Made by a program: the position numbers and the translations under genes. A stretch of DNA of 64,000 nucleotides from contig NC_053143.1 of assembly GCF_016808335.1 (NCBI RefSeq), positions 51,491,441-51,555,440 on the forward strand, read 5' to 3'. Under the pieces are notes generated by a model. That model was not told the origin of the DNA and did no database searches. It worked only from the letters and a program-made list of their open reading frames with translations. Source of the stretch: Panicum virgatum (lineage: Eukaryota > Streptophyta > Magnoliopsida > Poales > Poaceae). This document shows positions 35,015-48,061 of this stretch, in pieces; position 1 is the first letter of the stretch, and each line of letters starts with the position of its first letter.

Positions 35015-35858
35015 ACGATCTGGCCGGAGCACCGATCGGCGATGCAATGCCCGTAATGCTCGATCTCTCATCGAGTGTGTGCGTGTCAACGATGATCATT
35101 ATGTTTGTGTGTGTTTGGACGATGTGTCCAATGGAAGGACTTCGATATCCTAATCAAAACTGTGAATAGATGTAACGAAGTATCTATCGTCAGATTTGGA
35201 TGGATCAACAAATGATCCTATGGCAGTGATTGTTTTCATTGGGTATATAAAATTTTCAGCTACTATCATTATAAATTTTTCGAACCGGCGGTGATAATCG
35301 ATGCTATCACCATGATCCAAATCCAACGCCTCCTCAAACCGTGGTGAGAGGGTTTTTGGATTATGGTGATGGAATCTATGCTCCGGTGACAAGTTACAAC
35401 ACTCGTTCTAAAATCAACCGTGGGTTCAAAAATTACAAATAACAAGCTCACGGGGACTCTATCTCGTGAAAAATAGATAAGTCATTCATTTTTAAAGCCC
35501 TATTTTGACACAATTAGCTGTCGCAAACATATTCAACATTACGATAAAATTAACTCAATATTTTTAAACATATTCAACATTTGACTTTCAAAATGTTGAA
35601 ACTGGAAAGACGAGATGTTGAAATTGAAAGCATTAAATGTTGAAAATACAAAAATCGAAATGTTGAATAGGTGCTTCTTCTCTGGCGAGATGTGCGTTTC
35701 TTCTCCGGTGAGCTGGGCGCGTGGCGGCGGCGGGTGCAGGAGGCGGCGGCGGCAGCGGCTCAAGCGGTGCACACTACAAGGAGAGAGAAGCAAAGGGTTT
35801 AGATATAGATCCAACGGATATAGTTGTTTGCACGAATTTCAAACGCTGGAGAGTTGAT
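35015..35858. other. No gene recognised
   Basis: 3' flank of the 228-aa gene and AT-rich spacer. About 35520-35665 has repeated ATTCAACATT/AATGTTGAA words and a GGCGGCGG run near 35725, but no credible gene. Confidence 0.4.
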
Positions 35859-36720
35859 TTTTTTTAGGGAAAGGCGTACTGCTTATATTAAAGAGCGTTT
35901 ACAGCAGTACAAATTCCATCTGGTGGAGTGATAAACCACACATCTACCAAAACTCTCATGCACCGACTCTTTAGCTAGTCTATGAGCTTCTCTATTAGCT
36001 TTCCTATCTTCATGAGTAAACCTGACCTCAGTGAAGTTCTCCGCTCTTGTCTTGATTTCGCGAATAATATGTCCATAAGCTCCCATTGCGGTTCCTTGCA
36101 AATTCCGAACCACGTTCAGACAATCCGACGTCAGCTTGAATTTATGGAGCACCAGATCGCTAGCTAGCGCCATCCCTTCACAGCATGCCATCGCCTCTGC
36201 CATCTCCGGGTTAGTTATACCTTCCATCACCAGTGCCAAGGCTCCCAGAAAATTGCCAGCCTCGTCACGAGCCACAGCCGGCATCGTGAACTTGGTTGTG
36301 TTCTTCGCGAGAGCCGCATCAACATTGATCTTCCCGAACCCGGGCGGTGGTGGAATCCAACCAAGTTGCTTGGCTTGGGCCGGTTTCCACTCTTTCTACA
36401 CCGGTTTGTTCATGGCCAGATCAGCCAAGAATCTTTTCACAAAACAATGTGTCGATAATGGGCTCTGATAATTATTCTCATGGATGATCTTCCGCTTAGC
36501 ATACCAGATCGCCCACATTATAACCACCATCTTCACTAGCACATCATGGCTCAGTGAATTCATCGCTTTATGAAGCCATCCTCAAGCATCTTGTTGCTGT
36601 GTAGAGCTAATGAAATCAACTATCTCTTCACTCTGCAGCGCCCATACACACCTCGCCTGATGGCACTCAATTAAGGAGTGCTTCTACGAGTCCAGTCCTC
36701 CACACACAACACACATTAGC
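35859..36720 (-). mobile_element. LINE 3' end with RNase H domain
   Basis: The minus strand encodes a plant-type RNase H (35883-36284, continuing upstream to about 36400). It includes the frame GNFLGALALVMEGITNPEMAE, then LTSDCLNVVRNL and FTHEDRKANREAHRLAK. Upstream remnants resemble the zf-RVT region. A short A-run (T-run at 35859-35867 on +) forms the 3' tail. The element is 5'-truncated and lacks the RT. Confidence 0.75.
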
Positions 36721-38783
36721 TAGAGAGCTAATTAAGTTCTACCAGAAGATATATAGGAAATCTGCAAGCTCACGGCCTTACCAGCCCAAGTTTGCAACTA
36801 TCTCCCCTGCTGCAAAAACGACAAGGATATGTGTACGTTGCTGCTCCCTGCTGTTGGGTTGCATCTTAATTCGCTTGTGTTTTTTTTTCATTTTCTAGTC
36901 AGGTTATCGGGCCGGTCCACAGGTTAAAATTTTGGCCCACGCCTGACCTGAGATTTGGTTCACCTGAAAATTAGGGACCAAGCCCACCTAGCATGTTGGT
37001 TGGGTCGTAATTTTTTTCAGGTGGGTCAGATTGGCTAGGTTCATCAAGTTAAACGACCCATGATTTGGTCAGGCACACACCAGGCATTCAGCCAACACAG
37101 AAGGCTATTTTTGCCCGATACTAATTCTGCAGTCGACCGTGACTTCCCATCCTTCTTCCGTCAATTCCCATCGTGCTTGTACTCTCAGCAGCACATGGGC
37201 GGGGCTCGCATCTCCTGTCTCCTTGTTTTCTTTTCACCTCTACTATCTCTCTCGGTCTCTCTTCTCCCACTCCAAATGGCATGGAGGGGATCTCCTCTGG
37301 GATTCTTGGCGCGAAGCGGTGGCGCTAGTGCAACTCGCCCTCTGTTCCATCGATGGGCTGCGAAGATGGTGGCCACAGTTGACTTCTGCTGCAGCGGGCA
37401 TATTACCCGCGCCTAAAAATAACATTTTTAACTGTGAGTACCAGAATCGGGTATTGCACCCTTCACTAAAAATACATTTTTACCGCCCTAAAAACTTTTT
37501 TATGTACTAGTGGAGGATGAAAGTGTAAGCAGAGTGATATGTGTATATGAGCCCGTCCAATAGAATGGCTGGGAGTGCAGACGGGGTATGACACTGCCCC
37601 TCACATGCATTCAAAGCATCATCTGCAATAGAAAAAGAAATGAAAAATTCGGTCATGCCCATGGTTTATAATATGGCGGCCGTAAATTAGCTGCGCCCAT
37701 ATAATTAATCTCTATAAATTGAGGACAAATTTCAGGAAACAACTGGATAATTCTTGAAGAACCCTAAACGATGAGTAAAGGACTTCTAGAAGATACTCAC
37801 ATCTATCGCAAATTGAAAATTTTGGGGTGTGACAATGCTTGTTAGATGGTGAAATAAAAGAACAACAAGCGGGTAGAATAAATCATGCTGTGAGTTTTCA
37901 AGAAAAAGATAATGAATTGATGTTATAGCTTCCCCCCTGCCTTCATTTTGTGTCACTGGGTCCTCGAGACACATGCATTATATTCTGAAATCTTTGGTTG
38001 CCCTCAAAGTTTGTTACTTAATTATACTTCAACATATTCCCCTTGGGAGTTGCACAGGGAAATAAATGGACCACTTGGCATCATGCAAAAAGCATTGTGG
38101 TCTTGTGACGTTCAGATCCGATCTTGTTACTCAGCACTCAGAGTTACTCATCAGTCAGGTCCGATCTTGTTCTCTCTTCAACAGTCACATACAAGAATAA
38201 ACGTTCAAATACCGTACCTACCAAAGTAACAGCCAGAAAGCCCTAGATAATCGTCATCATCACTACCCTAAATCAGAAAAATATATACTGTGGTGGCTGG
38301 CAATGCAGCTAATTTAGAATGCCTTTATAGTTTGCAAAAATTACATTTCTTTGGTTTATAGATGTGTAATAGGGCAGATCCGCGTGCGTGTGTCTGACCT
38401 GCTTGTATTAAAAAAGATACATGTGTAAGTGCGAGCATATAGTGCACATTCTAATGCAGGTTTAATTTAAATAATAGTTTATGATTAACTCATCAAGCAA
38501 TAGTAAGATCATATCTGATCTGATTAGTAATGCTAACCACATCATTTCTTAGTCATGTGTCCCTGGCCATGAGACGGAGCACTTTGTTGATTTATGTAAA
38601 GAGTTGGAAAAATAAACATCATGTGCTGCTGGCTGGATCCGAGATATGCCAATAGATGACACACAATAGAAAACAAAGAATAGACGAGATGAGAAATAAA
38701 ATTAAGAATTGTGGGTTGGTAGGGTTTAGGGTGACACACAATTAATTGCGCGATATCGGTCAATGCTACCAAGAATAGACGCA
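36721..38783. other. No gene; possible CACTA terminus near 37512
   Basis: At about 37400-37512 the minus strand reads CACTAGTACATAAAAAAG followed by GGGCGGTAAAA, resembling a CACTA end. No partner end or 3-bp duplication was found. The open frames at 37060-37510 are not convincing genes. The rest is unassigned. Confidence 0.35.
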
Positions 38784-39895
38784 CATGACTCAGATCATTA
38801 TTATTTTCTTGTTCTGCGTTTACGTTTAGGCCTCGAAAAAACAAATAAATTTCTTGGTTGTGCCATAATTTGAACGTCAGTACGATGGAGATATTTGCTT
38901 CTTATGGTTACATGATTAAGAGCATATGCTCTGCAATGGTCCATTATGAATCAAAATCTTAAACTTGTATTGTTTGTCATTATTGCTTTTGGCAAAGTTT
39001 AAGTTTTCTTTAAGTTCCAATAGTGATCTTTAACAGCTCAGTGCAGTTCCAATTAATAACGAATTAAGTTTTCGTTATCTGAAGAATGTGCGCCTATCTG
39101 ATATTGTCCTGTGTTCATGTTTGCAGTATATTTTTGTATTTCCGTGCACTGCAAAATGTCTAGGAAGTGTTTATGTCCTGCGGTACTAGTAAACACTGCA
39201 GTCAAGTCGATTGAGGAGATTTTACTGTCTCTATAGCTCTAAAAGATGATACCGATTCTGAATTTTTCTCCCCCGCCCTCAAAGTCAACGGTTACTTCCA
39301 CTTGAGCGGATTCCCTTGGATGGTTACATCCATGGCACATTCAGACACATGTGACAATGCACGTTCATACTCAATGCAAGAAGAAAGATAATGGAATTGT
39401 CAGTCTGAGATCAGATCACGCACGTTTGTCAACGCAGCTTTGCAACCTTCATATCACAGACCTTGACAACGCAAGAAACAAACACTTGCATATATGACCG
39501 GCATCCCAAACCATATACATGCCACTGAAGTCGTAGTTCAGACAAAGGTGCAAACAATGAAGACTCGGAGAGTTCTCACGGCCATTACCATGGCCGTCTT
39601 CTTCTTCTTCTCCGCCACCGCACTACCGGCGGTGGCTGCATCGGTCATAGAGCATACCTTTGTTGTAAGAATGACACCCTTCTATTGCTTTAATTTATTT
39701 GACCTTTTTTACAATTCGTATATAATCATCATCCATAGTGAATCTGATCAAGGGCCAATAACCGTGCTTGATTTTGTTGGAACATGTATATGCACGCAGG
39801 TAAGCCAGATGAAGATGACACACCTGTGCAAGGAGACACCGGTCACTGTTGTGAACGGGCAGCTCCCGGGGCCGGTGATAGATGTTACTGAAGGG
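38784..39895 (+). pseudogene. Truncated laccase 5' copy (promoter, exon 1, part of exon 2)
   Basis: About 1112 bp is nearly identical (roughly ten differences by eye) to 60582-61695. It contains about 770 bp of promoter, exon 1 (39557-39664: start [14 protein letters not shown], signal peptide, ending IEHTFV), intron 1, and exon 2 up to [10 protein letters not shown]. Coding similarity stops at 39895, where foreign C-rich sequence follows, with an LTR element 24 bp later. All copper sites are missing, so no functional laccase can be made. Exon 1 differs from the intact gene by one codon in the Phe run. The intact promoter copy might still drive a short chimeric transcript. Confidence 0.9.
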
Positions 39896-39919
39896 AACCC
39901 CCACGCCCGAGCCGCCCCC

Positions 39920-42587
39920 TGTCACACCCTGAATTTTTTGGATTTCAGGATGTGATTAGAATTAAAAACAAATAAACAATTTTCTCATAGTTTTAAAATT
40001 TTCTCAACATTTATTATTTTTACAGGGAATTTAGTAAAAAAACAAAATAATTGGTTGTCTTCTAAAATAATTGAGGTTGTTTTGTTTGTGTTGCATTCAT
40101 GCTGAACTACATTGTTTTATTGCTTGTTGTTCAATTTGAATTTCAATTCTCTGAATTTGAATTTGAATTGAATTGGTTTGATTCTATTTCAAAAGTTCAA
40201 AGCCTTTTTTCCCTTTTCCTCTCTCTCTTTCTCTTTTTCCTTGCTTTCAGCCCAGCCCATCTCCTTTCTTTTCATTCTCCTTTCTACTTTTTCCTCACGC
40301 GGCCCAAGACCCCCTCTCCCGTCGGCCCACCTTCTCCCTCCGGCCCAGCCCGTCCCAGCCTCCCCCTCCCGCAGCCCACTGACAGACGGGGCCTGCTTGT
40401 CGGGGTCGCCCCCGACCTCGTGACGGAGCCGGACTCTCGGTGGAGTCCGACCCGGCCACGTGCTGCGCCGCCGCGGCCTCTCTTGGCCCGCACGCCAAGA
40501 CGTCCTCCTCAGCTCCTATAAATAGCGTCCGCTAGACCTCCTTGAGCCCCAAACCGCAGCTGTCGCCCTCGCTTCACGAAACCCTAGCCCTAGCCGCCGC
40601 CTTGCTCGAGCTCTCGGAGCTCACCGCCGCGCCGCCGCTCCACCGCTTCCGCGTGGACTTCGAGCTGCTCAGGAGTTTCGCCTTGTGGTAAGGAAGCTCG
40701 CCGTCCGTTTTCCCCCTCCCTATCGATCTCCTTCACCGGGTTTAGCACCCCAGAGCTCCGCCTCGCAGCTGCGCCGCCGCACTTGTCGTCCGCCGCCTCT
40801 GCAGCACGCGCGAGCCCTGTCATCGCGTTCGCCACGCCGTGCTCTTGCTCCCCGGCCAACCCGTGCCCGTACCCGAGCCCCGGAGCGCCGAATCGGCAAC
40901 TCCGGTGACCCGCAGCCACGCGCCGCCGCTCACCGGCGCTGTGCGCCGCCGCTCTTTCTGCCCCAACCTGTTCTGGCCGTCCGATTGCGATCCGTCGGCC
41001 CAGAATCAATCTAATCCAAGTCAACCAACCCAAATACCGGTCAACCATGACACTTTTGCAAAAGAGACCCTAGGTTTTGAGGAAATCAACCTGCCGTCCA
41101 TCGCAGTTCAAAACTATTTCTGTTTTAGTCCAAATCTTTACAGAAAACACCCGAGGTTTTCTAAAATCGAGCCCGCCATCCAAAGCTTTAGTTTTTCCTT
41201 GCTAGCCCCCGTAGTTTATGTTTAATATCATTTTAGTCCCTGGTTTCTTTAGAGCTAGCCCCTGGAAGTTTAGAACTATCACAAACAAGTCCTTGGAACC
41301 TTGTTTTAGCCATAACTTCTTCGTTTTAGCTCCGTTTTCATCAATTCTCGCGCTCACGTGATCCTTGCAACGTGTGCGATAGCTTTATGACCTTGTTATC
41401 CTCTGTGAACACAGTTTGCTGTGTCTTGCAAATCTTTCCCGCTAGTCTTCAACTCTATAGTTAATCGCGACTAGATCGCTGAAGCACCGTTTAGTCTATA
41501 GAATCGCCGTTTTAGTTCCATTTTTCGCGTTTCTTGGGCTCTCGTAACCGTAGCAGTGACCCCTATCCTTTAGCACGCTCTTTTAAAGCCTTTCTTTTGT
41601 TTTGGTGTATTGTTCTTAGATGTATCTTTTTGTTTGCTTTGTATGGTTGCTCGTTTATTGCTTCGAGAAGAAAGATCGTTGTTTGAAGATTGAAGATCAA
41701 GAGTTCCAAGTGAGCAAAAGCTGAAGAGCAGTAAGAGTAGCTTTTCGTTGGAGAAAGGCAAGTGACCCTAACCATACTTCTATCTATGCTTTATTTACAA
41801 GATGATATGATTTAATTGGAACATGGAGAACCACCCAAGAAAACCGTACAACCACAATACTACATGGCTCTGGTCTTGGCTAAGTAATTAGATGATCTAT
41901 ATGTCGTGCCTGGGGCGTTTGATTGGTGGATTTTGGGTTATCGATATTTGAGGAGCGGGTGAAGGAAGCTTCGTCTTCTGAGGTACTGCAGAAAGAAAGG
42001 GACCAGTGCGTACATATAGTGATTCTTTGTAAAGGCCTCGTAGCGTCCCTATGCAATCACACCTCGGAAGTGTGGTATTGTGCCTGATCAGCACATATGC
42101 GTAGTTGGGTTCAAAGTTCTTCGGAACTTTTATGCTAATTTTGGTGAAAGTGTACAACCTCTGCAGAGTGTAAAACTGATATATCAGCCTTGCTCACGAT
42201 CAAGAGCAGCTTGGACCCTCACATGATTAATAAAATTAAAGATGGATTTAAATCACTTTCTGGTTATTTCTTGTGGCCTTGCTGAGTACCAACCATAAGT
42301 GTACCCACCCTTATTTACTGCTGCTCAGAAGGAAAGATGTATGAAGTCTGTTGAAAATGTTGCTGAGTTCTAGGCGTACGCAACCCCCAGTCGATTGCCT
42401 GTGAAGTTTGAAGCCTTCATTTCCAGGATAAGCTGTATAACTCTGATAGTCTTTTAATTGTTTTCTTTTTTCTTTTTCGTGATACTGTTGTTGATTATTC
42501 ACTTATAATGTCTCTATATGTATGAAACTTGATCCTGACATACATATAGTTATGGATTCGGTTTTGTCCTTAAAACCGGGTGTGACA
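39920..42587 (+). repeat. 5' LTR
   Basis: The left long terminal repeat of the element above. It includes a GC-rich block at 40300-40990 and a TATA box near 40517. Confidence 0.92.
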
Positions 42588-44388
42588 GAAGTGGTATCAG
42601 AACTGTATCGACTATAGGACGTAAGTCTAGTTAGCAATGGTCGTTTTCTAAGGTTTCATTGATATAAAATATATTCCTGCTTATTCTGTGAATCTATTCC
42701 GGCTTATTCCTTACCCCCTCCATTGAAATTCGTCCTACTTGACCATTTTGTTTTCTAAGTCTTTCTTGATAACTTACTTTTTCTTGCTTGATCCCTTCTC
42801 ATCTACACTTTATTGTTGTGCAAATGTTGGATCCTCAATCCTTGTCTATTTATTTATTTTCCTGATCACTTCTTAATTTTGATCATACCGCCCACTTGAT
42901 GTATGATTTTCCAATTTCATCCAGTTCACCTTCTTTTGATATGCTGGTGAAATTGCCCCTTGAATTTCTTTTAACTTACCTTTTTGGACCTATCTCCCCT
43001 TTGCTTTATTCACAATGTGCTCAGTTCTCTCCTTTCTTTCCAAGAAAATGCCGCTTTGGATTCATCCCTTGATTTTTGATTCCAAAGTATCTTTCTGACT
43101 CAAAAATATTTAGATAGATCCATACCACGTATCCTAATGCCAGTCCAAGTCGCCCGAAGAATGGAGCTACTAGTTCATCATGAGGAGTCAAGTCGAAGCA
43201 GTTGGAAACTGTACCACCTGCTAACATTTCTGCTCATGTTGGACGAAGAATTCAGAGCACCACCAAAGAATCAGGCCTGAGCGAGGTTATGACACTCTCA
43301 CTACCACTACAATCACGAAGGTGGAGTCAACGCTGATACGCTGAAGGAGGCACGTGTCATCCATGACGAAACTGGAAGATATAATCAAGCTTAGGATGAC
43401 CCCTTCTAACTCTATTAACAACGTGTAGCATCGCTCCTTGACTATGTGTTGTCTGGTGGAGTTTTGTGGTTGCGTGGTGATGTTTGTCTTTATGATCTTG
43501 TCTGATTCATTTCTTTGTAATGATTATTGGTGTATTGTGGGTCTTCTACCTACAATGGCATCAGTTGTCTAGCTGGGTTCTTATGTACCTCCCACCTCCT
43601 TGTTATCTTCTATCTTTCTACCTAATCCTTTAAAGGATATCAAGAAGGAAGTTCATGGCAACACTGACAACAATAGTAGAAGCCTTCAAGCGTCTACAAT
43701 GATCGACAAATGAAAGAAGCTGCAGACAAGAATGCACTCTTTTCCCTTTCTGTTACCCCCATGTCTTTGCCCCCTCCACCTTGAACCACCAAGAGTTGGT
43801 GAAAAGGAGGATGATGATCAACCCAAGAACCAAAGCTCCAATAGCCATACGCTCGGTCAGATGTCATCAGTTGATCCCCTTGCCAAGACGGATGATCAGG
43901 ATACCTTTGCCAAATGAGAATGCCATCAATCTCCAATTCTCATGTCACCATGAGTCGCCAAGATACTAAACCAAGAAAATCATGTTTCTACAACGCAGTG
44001 GCTGCCTGAGGATGTATGAAAAGATCTGAACTTTATGGTTGGCTTATCTTCGAAGGTTATGAGATGTGTTTGTGGACTTGAGAAGTGATACCATATACTA
44101 AAGCCAGAAGAAGCAACTAAGCTCTATTCAAATAACTTTATCAAGGTACGAAGGATGTTCTTCGAAAGATGTGTCCACAAAGCTGTGGAAAGAATGGAAG
44201 TTAAAGGAGGAATTAGATTGAGTATCCGCGATGTGTTTTGTGTGAGTTATCAGGAATTAAGAAGAATACATTGCAAGAAGGAATAACTGAGAAGAAAGTT
44301 AATGTGTGTCGGATGCTACCCACCTAAACCTTTGTCTCTTGCTAGCTTTGTGAATCTCGGGACGAGATTCCTTTTAAGGGGGTAGTTC

Positions 44389-47058
44389 TGTCACACCCTG
44401 AATTTTTTGGATTCAGGATGTGATTAGAATTAAAAATAAATAAACAATTTTCTCATAGTTTTAAAATTTTCTCAACATTTATTTTTCTTTACAGGGAATT
44501 TAGTAAAAAACAAAATAATTGGTTGTCTTCTAAAATAATTGAGGTTGTTTTGTTTGTGTTGCATTCATGCTGAACTGCATTGTTTTATTGCTTGTTGTTC
44601 AATTTGAAATTGAATTCTCTAAATTTGCATTTGAATTGAATTGGTTTGATTCTATTTCAAATATTCAAAGCCTTTTTTCCCTTTTTCTCTCTCTCTTTCT
44701 CTTTTTCCTTGCTTTCAGCCCAGCCCATCTCCTTTCTTTTCCTTCTCCTTTCTCCCTTTTCCTCCCGCGGCCCAAGACCCCCTCTCCCAACGGCCCACCT
44801 TCTCCCTTCGGCCCAGCCCGTCCCGGCCTCCCCCTCCCGCAGCCCACCGACAGATGGGGCCCGCCTGTCGGGGTCGCCCCCGACCTCATGACGGAGCCGG
44901 ACTCTCGGTGGAGTCCGACCTGGCCACGCGCTGCGCCGCTGCGGCCTCTCTTGGCCCGCACGCCAAGACGTCCTCCTCAGCCCCTATAAATAGCGTCCCC
45001 TAGACCTCCTTGAGCCCCAAACCGCAGTTGTCGCCCTCACTTCGCGAAACCCTAGCCCTAGCCGCCGCCTTGCTCGAGCTCTCGGAGCTCTACGCCGCGC
45101 CGCTGCTCCACCGCTTCCGCGGGGACTTCGAGCTTCTCAGGAATTTCGCCTTGTGGTAAGGAAGCTCGCCGTCCGTTTTTCCCCCTCCCTCTCGATCTCC
45201 TTCACCGGGTTTAGCACCCCAGAGCTCCGCCTCGCAGCTGCGCCGCCGCACTCGTCGTCCGCCGCCTCTGCAGCGCGCGCGAGCCCTGTCATCGCGTTCG
45301 CCACATCGTGCTCTTGCTTCCCGGCCAACCCGTGCCCGTACCCAAGCCCTGGAGCGTCGGATCGGCAACTCCGGTGACCCGCAGCCGCGCGCCGCCGCTC
45401 ACCGGCGCTGTGCGCCGCCGCTCTTTCTGCCCCAACCTGTTCTGGCCGTCCGATCGCGATCCGTCGGCCCAGAATCAATCTAATCCAAGTCAACCAACCC
45501 AAATACCGGTCAACCATGACACTTTTGCAAAAGAGACCCTAGGTTTTGAGGAAATCAGCCCGCCGTCCATCGCAGTTCAAAACTATTTCTGTTTTAGTCC
45601 AAATCTTTATAGAAAACACCCCGAGGTTTTCTAAAATCGAGCCCGCCATCCAAAGCTTTAGTTTTTGCTTGCTAGCCCCCGTAGTTTAGGTTTAATCTCG
45701 TTTTAGTCCCTGATTTCTTTAGAGCTAGCCCCTGGAAGTTTAGATCTATCACAAACAAGTCCTTGGAACCTTGTTTTAGCCATAACTTCTTCGTTTTAGC
45801 TCTGTTTTCATCAATTCTCGCGCTCACGTGATTCTTGCAATGTGTGCGATAGCCTTATGATCTTGTTATCCTCTATGAGCACAGTTTGCTATGTCTTGCA
45901 AATCTTTCCCGCTAGTCTTCAACTCTATAGTTAATCGCGACTAGATCGCTGAAGCACCGTTTAGTCTATAGAATCGCTGTTTTAGTTCCGTTTTTCGCGT
46001 TTCTTGCGCTCTCGTAACCGTAGCAGCGACCCCTATCCTTTAGCACGCTCTTTTAAAGCCTTTCTTTTGTTTTGGTGTATTGTTCTTAGATGTATCTTTT
46101 TGTTTGCTTTGTATGGTTGCTCGTTGATTGCTTCGAGAAGAAAGATCGTTGTTTGAAGATTGAAGATCAAGAGTTCCAAGTGAGCAAAAGCTGAAGAGCA
46201 GTAAGAGTAGCTTTTCGTTGGAGAAAGGCAAGTGACCCTAACCATACTTCTATCTATGCTTTATTTACAAGATGATATGATTTAATTGGAACATGGAGAA
46301 CCACCCAAGAAAACCGTACAACCACAATACTACATGGCTCTGGTCTTGGCTAAGTAATTAGATGATCTATATGTCGTGCCTGGGGCGTTTGATTGGTGGA
46401 TTTTGGGTTATCGATATTTGAGGAGCGGGTGAAGGAAGCTTCGTCTTCTGAGGTACCTTAGAAAGCAAAGGGACCAGTGCGTACATATAGTGATTCTTTG
46501 TAAAGGCCTCGTAGCGTCCCTATGCAATCACACCTCGGAAGTGTGGTATTGTGCCTGATCATCACATATGCGTAGTTGGGTTCAAAGTTCTTCGGAACTT
46601 TTATGCTAATTTTGGTGAAAGTGTACAACCTCTGCAGAGTGTAAAACTGATATATCAGCCTTGCTCACGATCAAGAGCGGCTTGGACCCTCACATGATTA
46701 ATAAAATTAAAGATGGATTTAAATCACTTTCTGGTTATTTCTTGTGGCCTTGCTGAGTACCAACCATAAGTGTACCCACCCTTGTTTACTGCTGCTCAGA
46801 AGGAAAGATGTATGAAGTCTGTTGAAGATGTTGCTGAGTTCTAGGTGTACGCAACCCCCAGTCGATTGCCTGTGAAGTTTGAAGTCTTCGTTTCAAGGAT
46901 AAGCTGTATAACTCTGATAGTCTTTTAATTGTTTTATTTTCTCTTTTTCATGATACTGTTGCCGATTATTCACTTATAATGTCTCTATATGTATGAAACT
47001 TGATCCTGGCATACATATAGTTATGCATTCGGTTTTGTCCTTAAAACCGGGTGTGACA
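44389..47058 (+). repeat. 3' LTR
   Basis: The right long terminal repeat, colinear with the left one over its whole length. Confidence 0.92.
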
Positions 47059-48061
47059 CCCCCATAGCGATCCCGCACACCACTCCCCACGCTCGAGCCA
47101 GCCCCCATCGCTCGATCCTGCTCCCGCGGCGACAATATAAAAAAAGTTAGAAAGGATGTCCGTTGTCTTTGCTTTGAGAAGGTTGTTGACAGTGATACGA
47201 CAAATTTGAAGGACTTGGTCGATGAGATCACGGATAGTATCCTCCTGGTTATCTTGAAGTAGCATATGTTCATTATTATGATGCAGATTTGAAAACCTTC
47301 CCAACCCGTTGTTTGTGCCAGGGGCATTTTCATCTTTTCAGGGGTCACTTAACTAGGAGTTAACTTGAGATCTAGAGGGGACTGAAAACAAAAAGATGGT
47401 CATAGAAGGGAGTTTCAACTTTCCAGAGCCATAGACAGGACTACCATTTGCTTCAGGCCTATAGAAGGAATTTTCTCGAAAATTTAACAGCATTCCATTT
47501 GTTGCTCTCACTGGTTTATTTCCATGCTGAATTCATGGTTGGGCTGGCTGTTCATCTGCTCGGCTTTCCTGCGATTTGGAACCCCAAATTACCAGTCAAA
47601 TTGATCGATCCCTTTGTTAAACTACTAGCAGGGTGATCCATTATCTTTCAAATGTACTTTGCTATACGGTGCAGAGTTGTCATCCAAATGAGAGGTTTCA
47701 TGTCAATTCTTCCATGGCGTCAATTTAGCGTTGCACTTTAATTTTGCGCGTTTGCAATAAAAATGAGATCCATATGCTTGCTCTATGTTCATACTTTATC
47801 ACTCGAGTCCAATCCCCCTCCTATTTTTTTTTCTGGCGCCACCACTAACATGCATGGAAATAATAGAAGAAATCAATAAGACCATACAAAAAACAAAAAA
47901 AAATTGAACACCATATATATTCCTTATTACATGGTAATACACCTCCCTTATTCATACATGCAAACACCCGCAAAATTCTTTATTTAGTACCAACTCCCGG
48001 GACTACGACAGCAAGAATTAATCGAACATATATGTAAGAACTTCACAAGCAATAATAATCA
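47059..48061. other. No gene recognised
   Basis: Right flank of the LTR element and 3' flank of the decarboxylase gene. The first 70 bp are C-rich, like the 24 bp left of the LTR element, so both probably belong to one sequence into which it inserted. Confidence 0.4.

Larger units (their letters stand above)
39920..47058 (+). mobile_element. Non-autonomous LTR retrotransposon, gypsy-like, large LTRs
   Basis: 5' LTR 39920-42587 (2668 bp) and 3' LTR 44389-47058 (2670 bp) both begin TGTCACACCCTGAATTTTTT and end CCGGGTGTGACA. The target duplication is CCCCC on both sides (39915-39919 and 47059-47063). A primer-binding site TGGTATCAGAAC (42592) resembles the initiator tRNA-Met site. A purine tract AAGGGGG (44376) precedes the 3' LTR. 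A TATA box (CCTATAAATAGCG) lies in each LTR near 40517 and 44985. The internal region is only 1.8 kb, with no gag, protease, RT or integrase recognised, so the element is a non-autonomous (LARD/TR-GAG-like) derivative. LTR style and the CTCGGGACGAGATTCCTTT motif suggest a Ty3/gypsy chromovirus parent. LTRs differ by a few percent, most densely in the first 700 bp. Confidence 0.93.

Noticed and set aside
40099..41225. Open frames in the LTRs (140, 152 and 128 codons)
   Set aside because: They lie inside LTR sequence, recur in both LTRs with changes, and are Pro/Ser low-complexity.
43700..44380. gag remnant in the LTR element core
   Set aside because: Frames of 60-80 codons show no zinc knuckle or capsid motif; no support beyond position.
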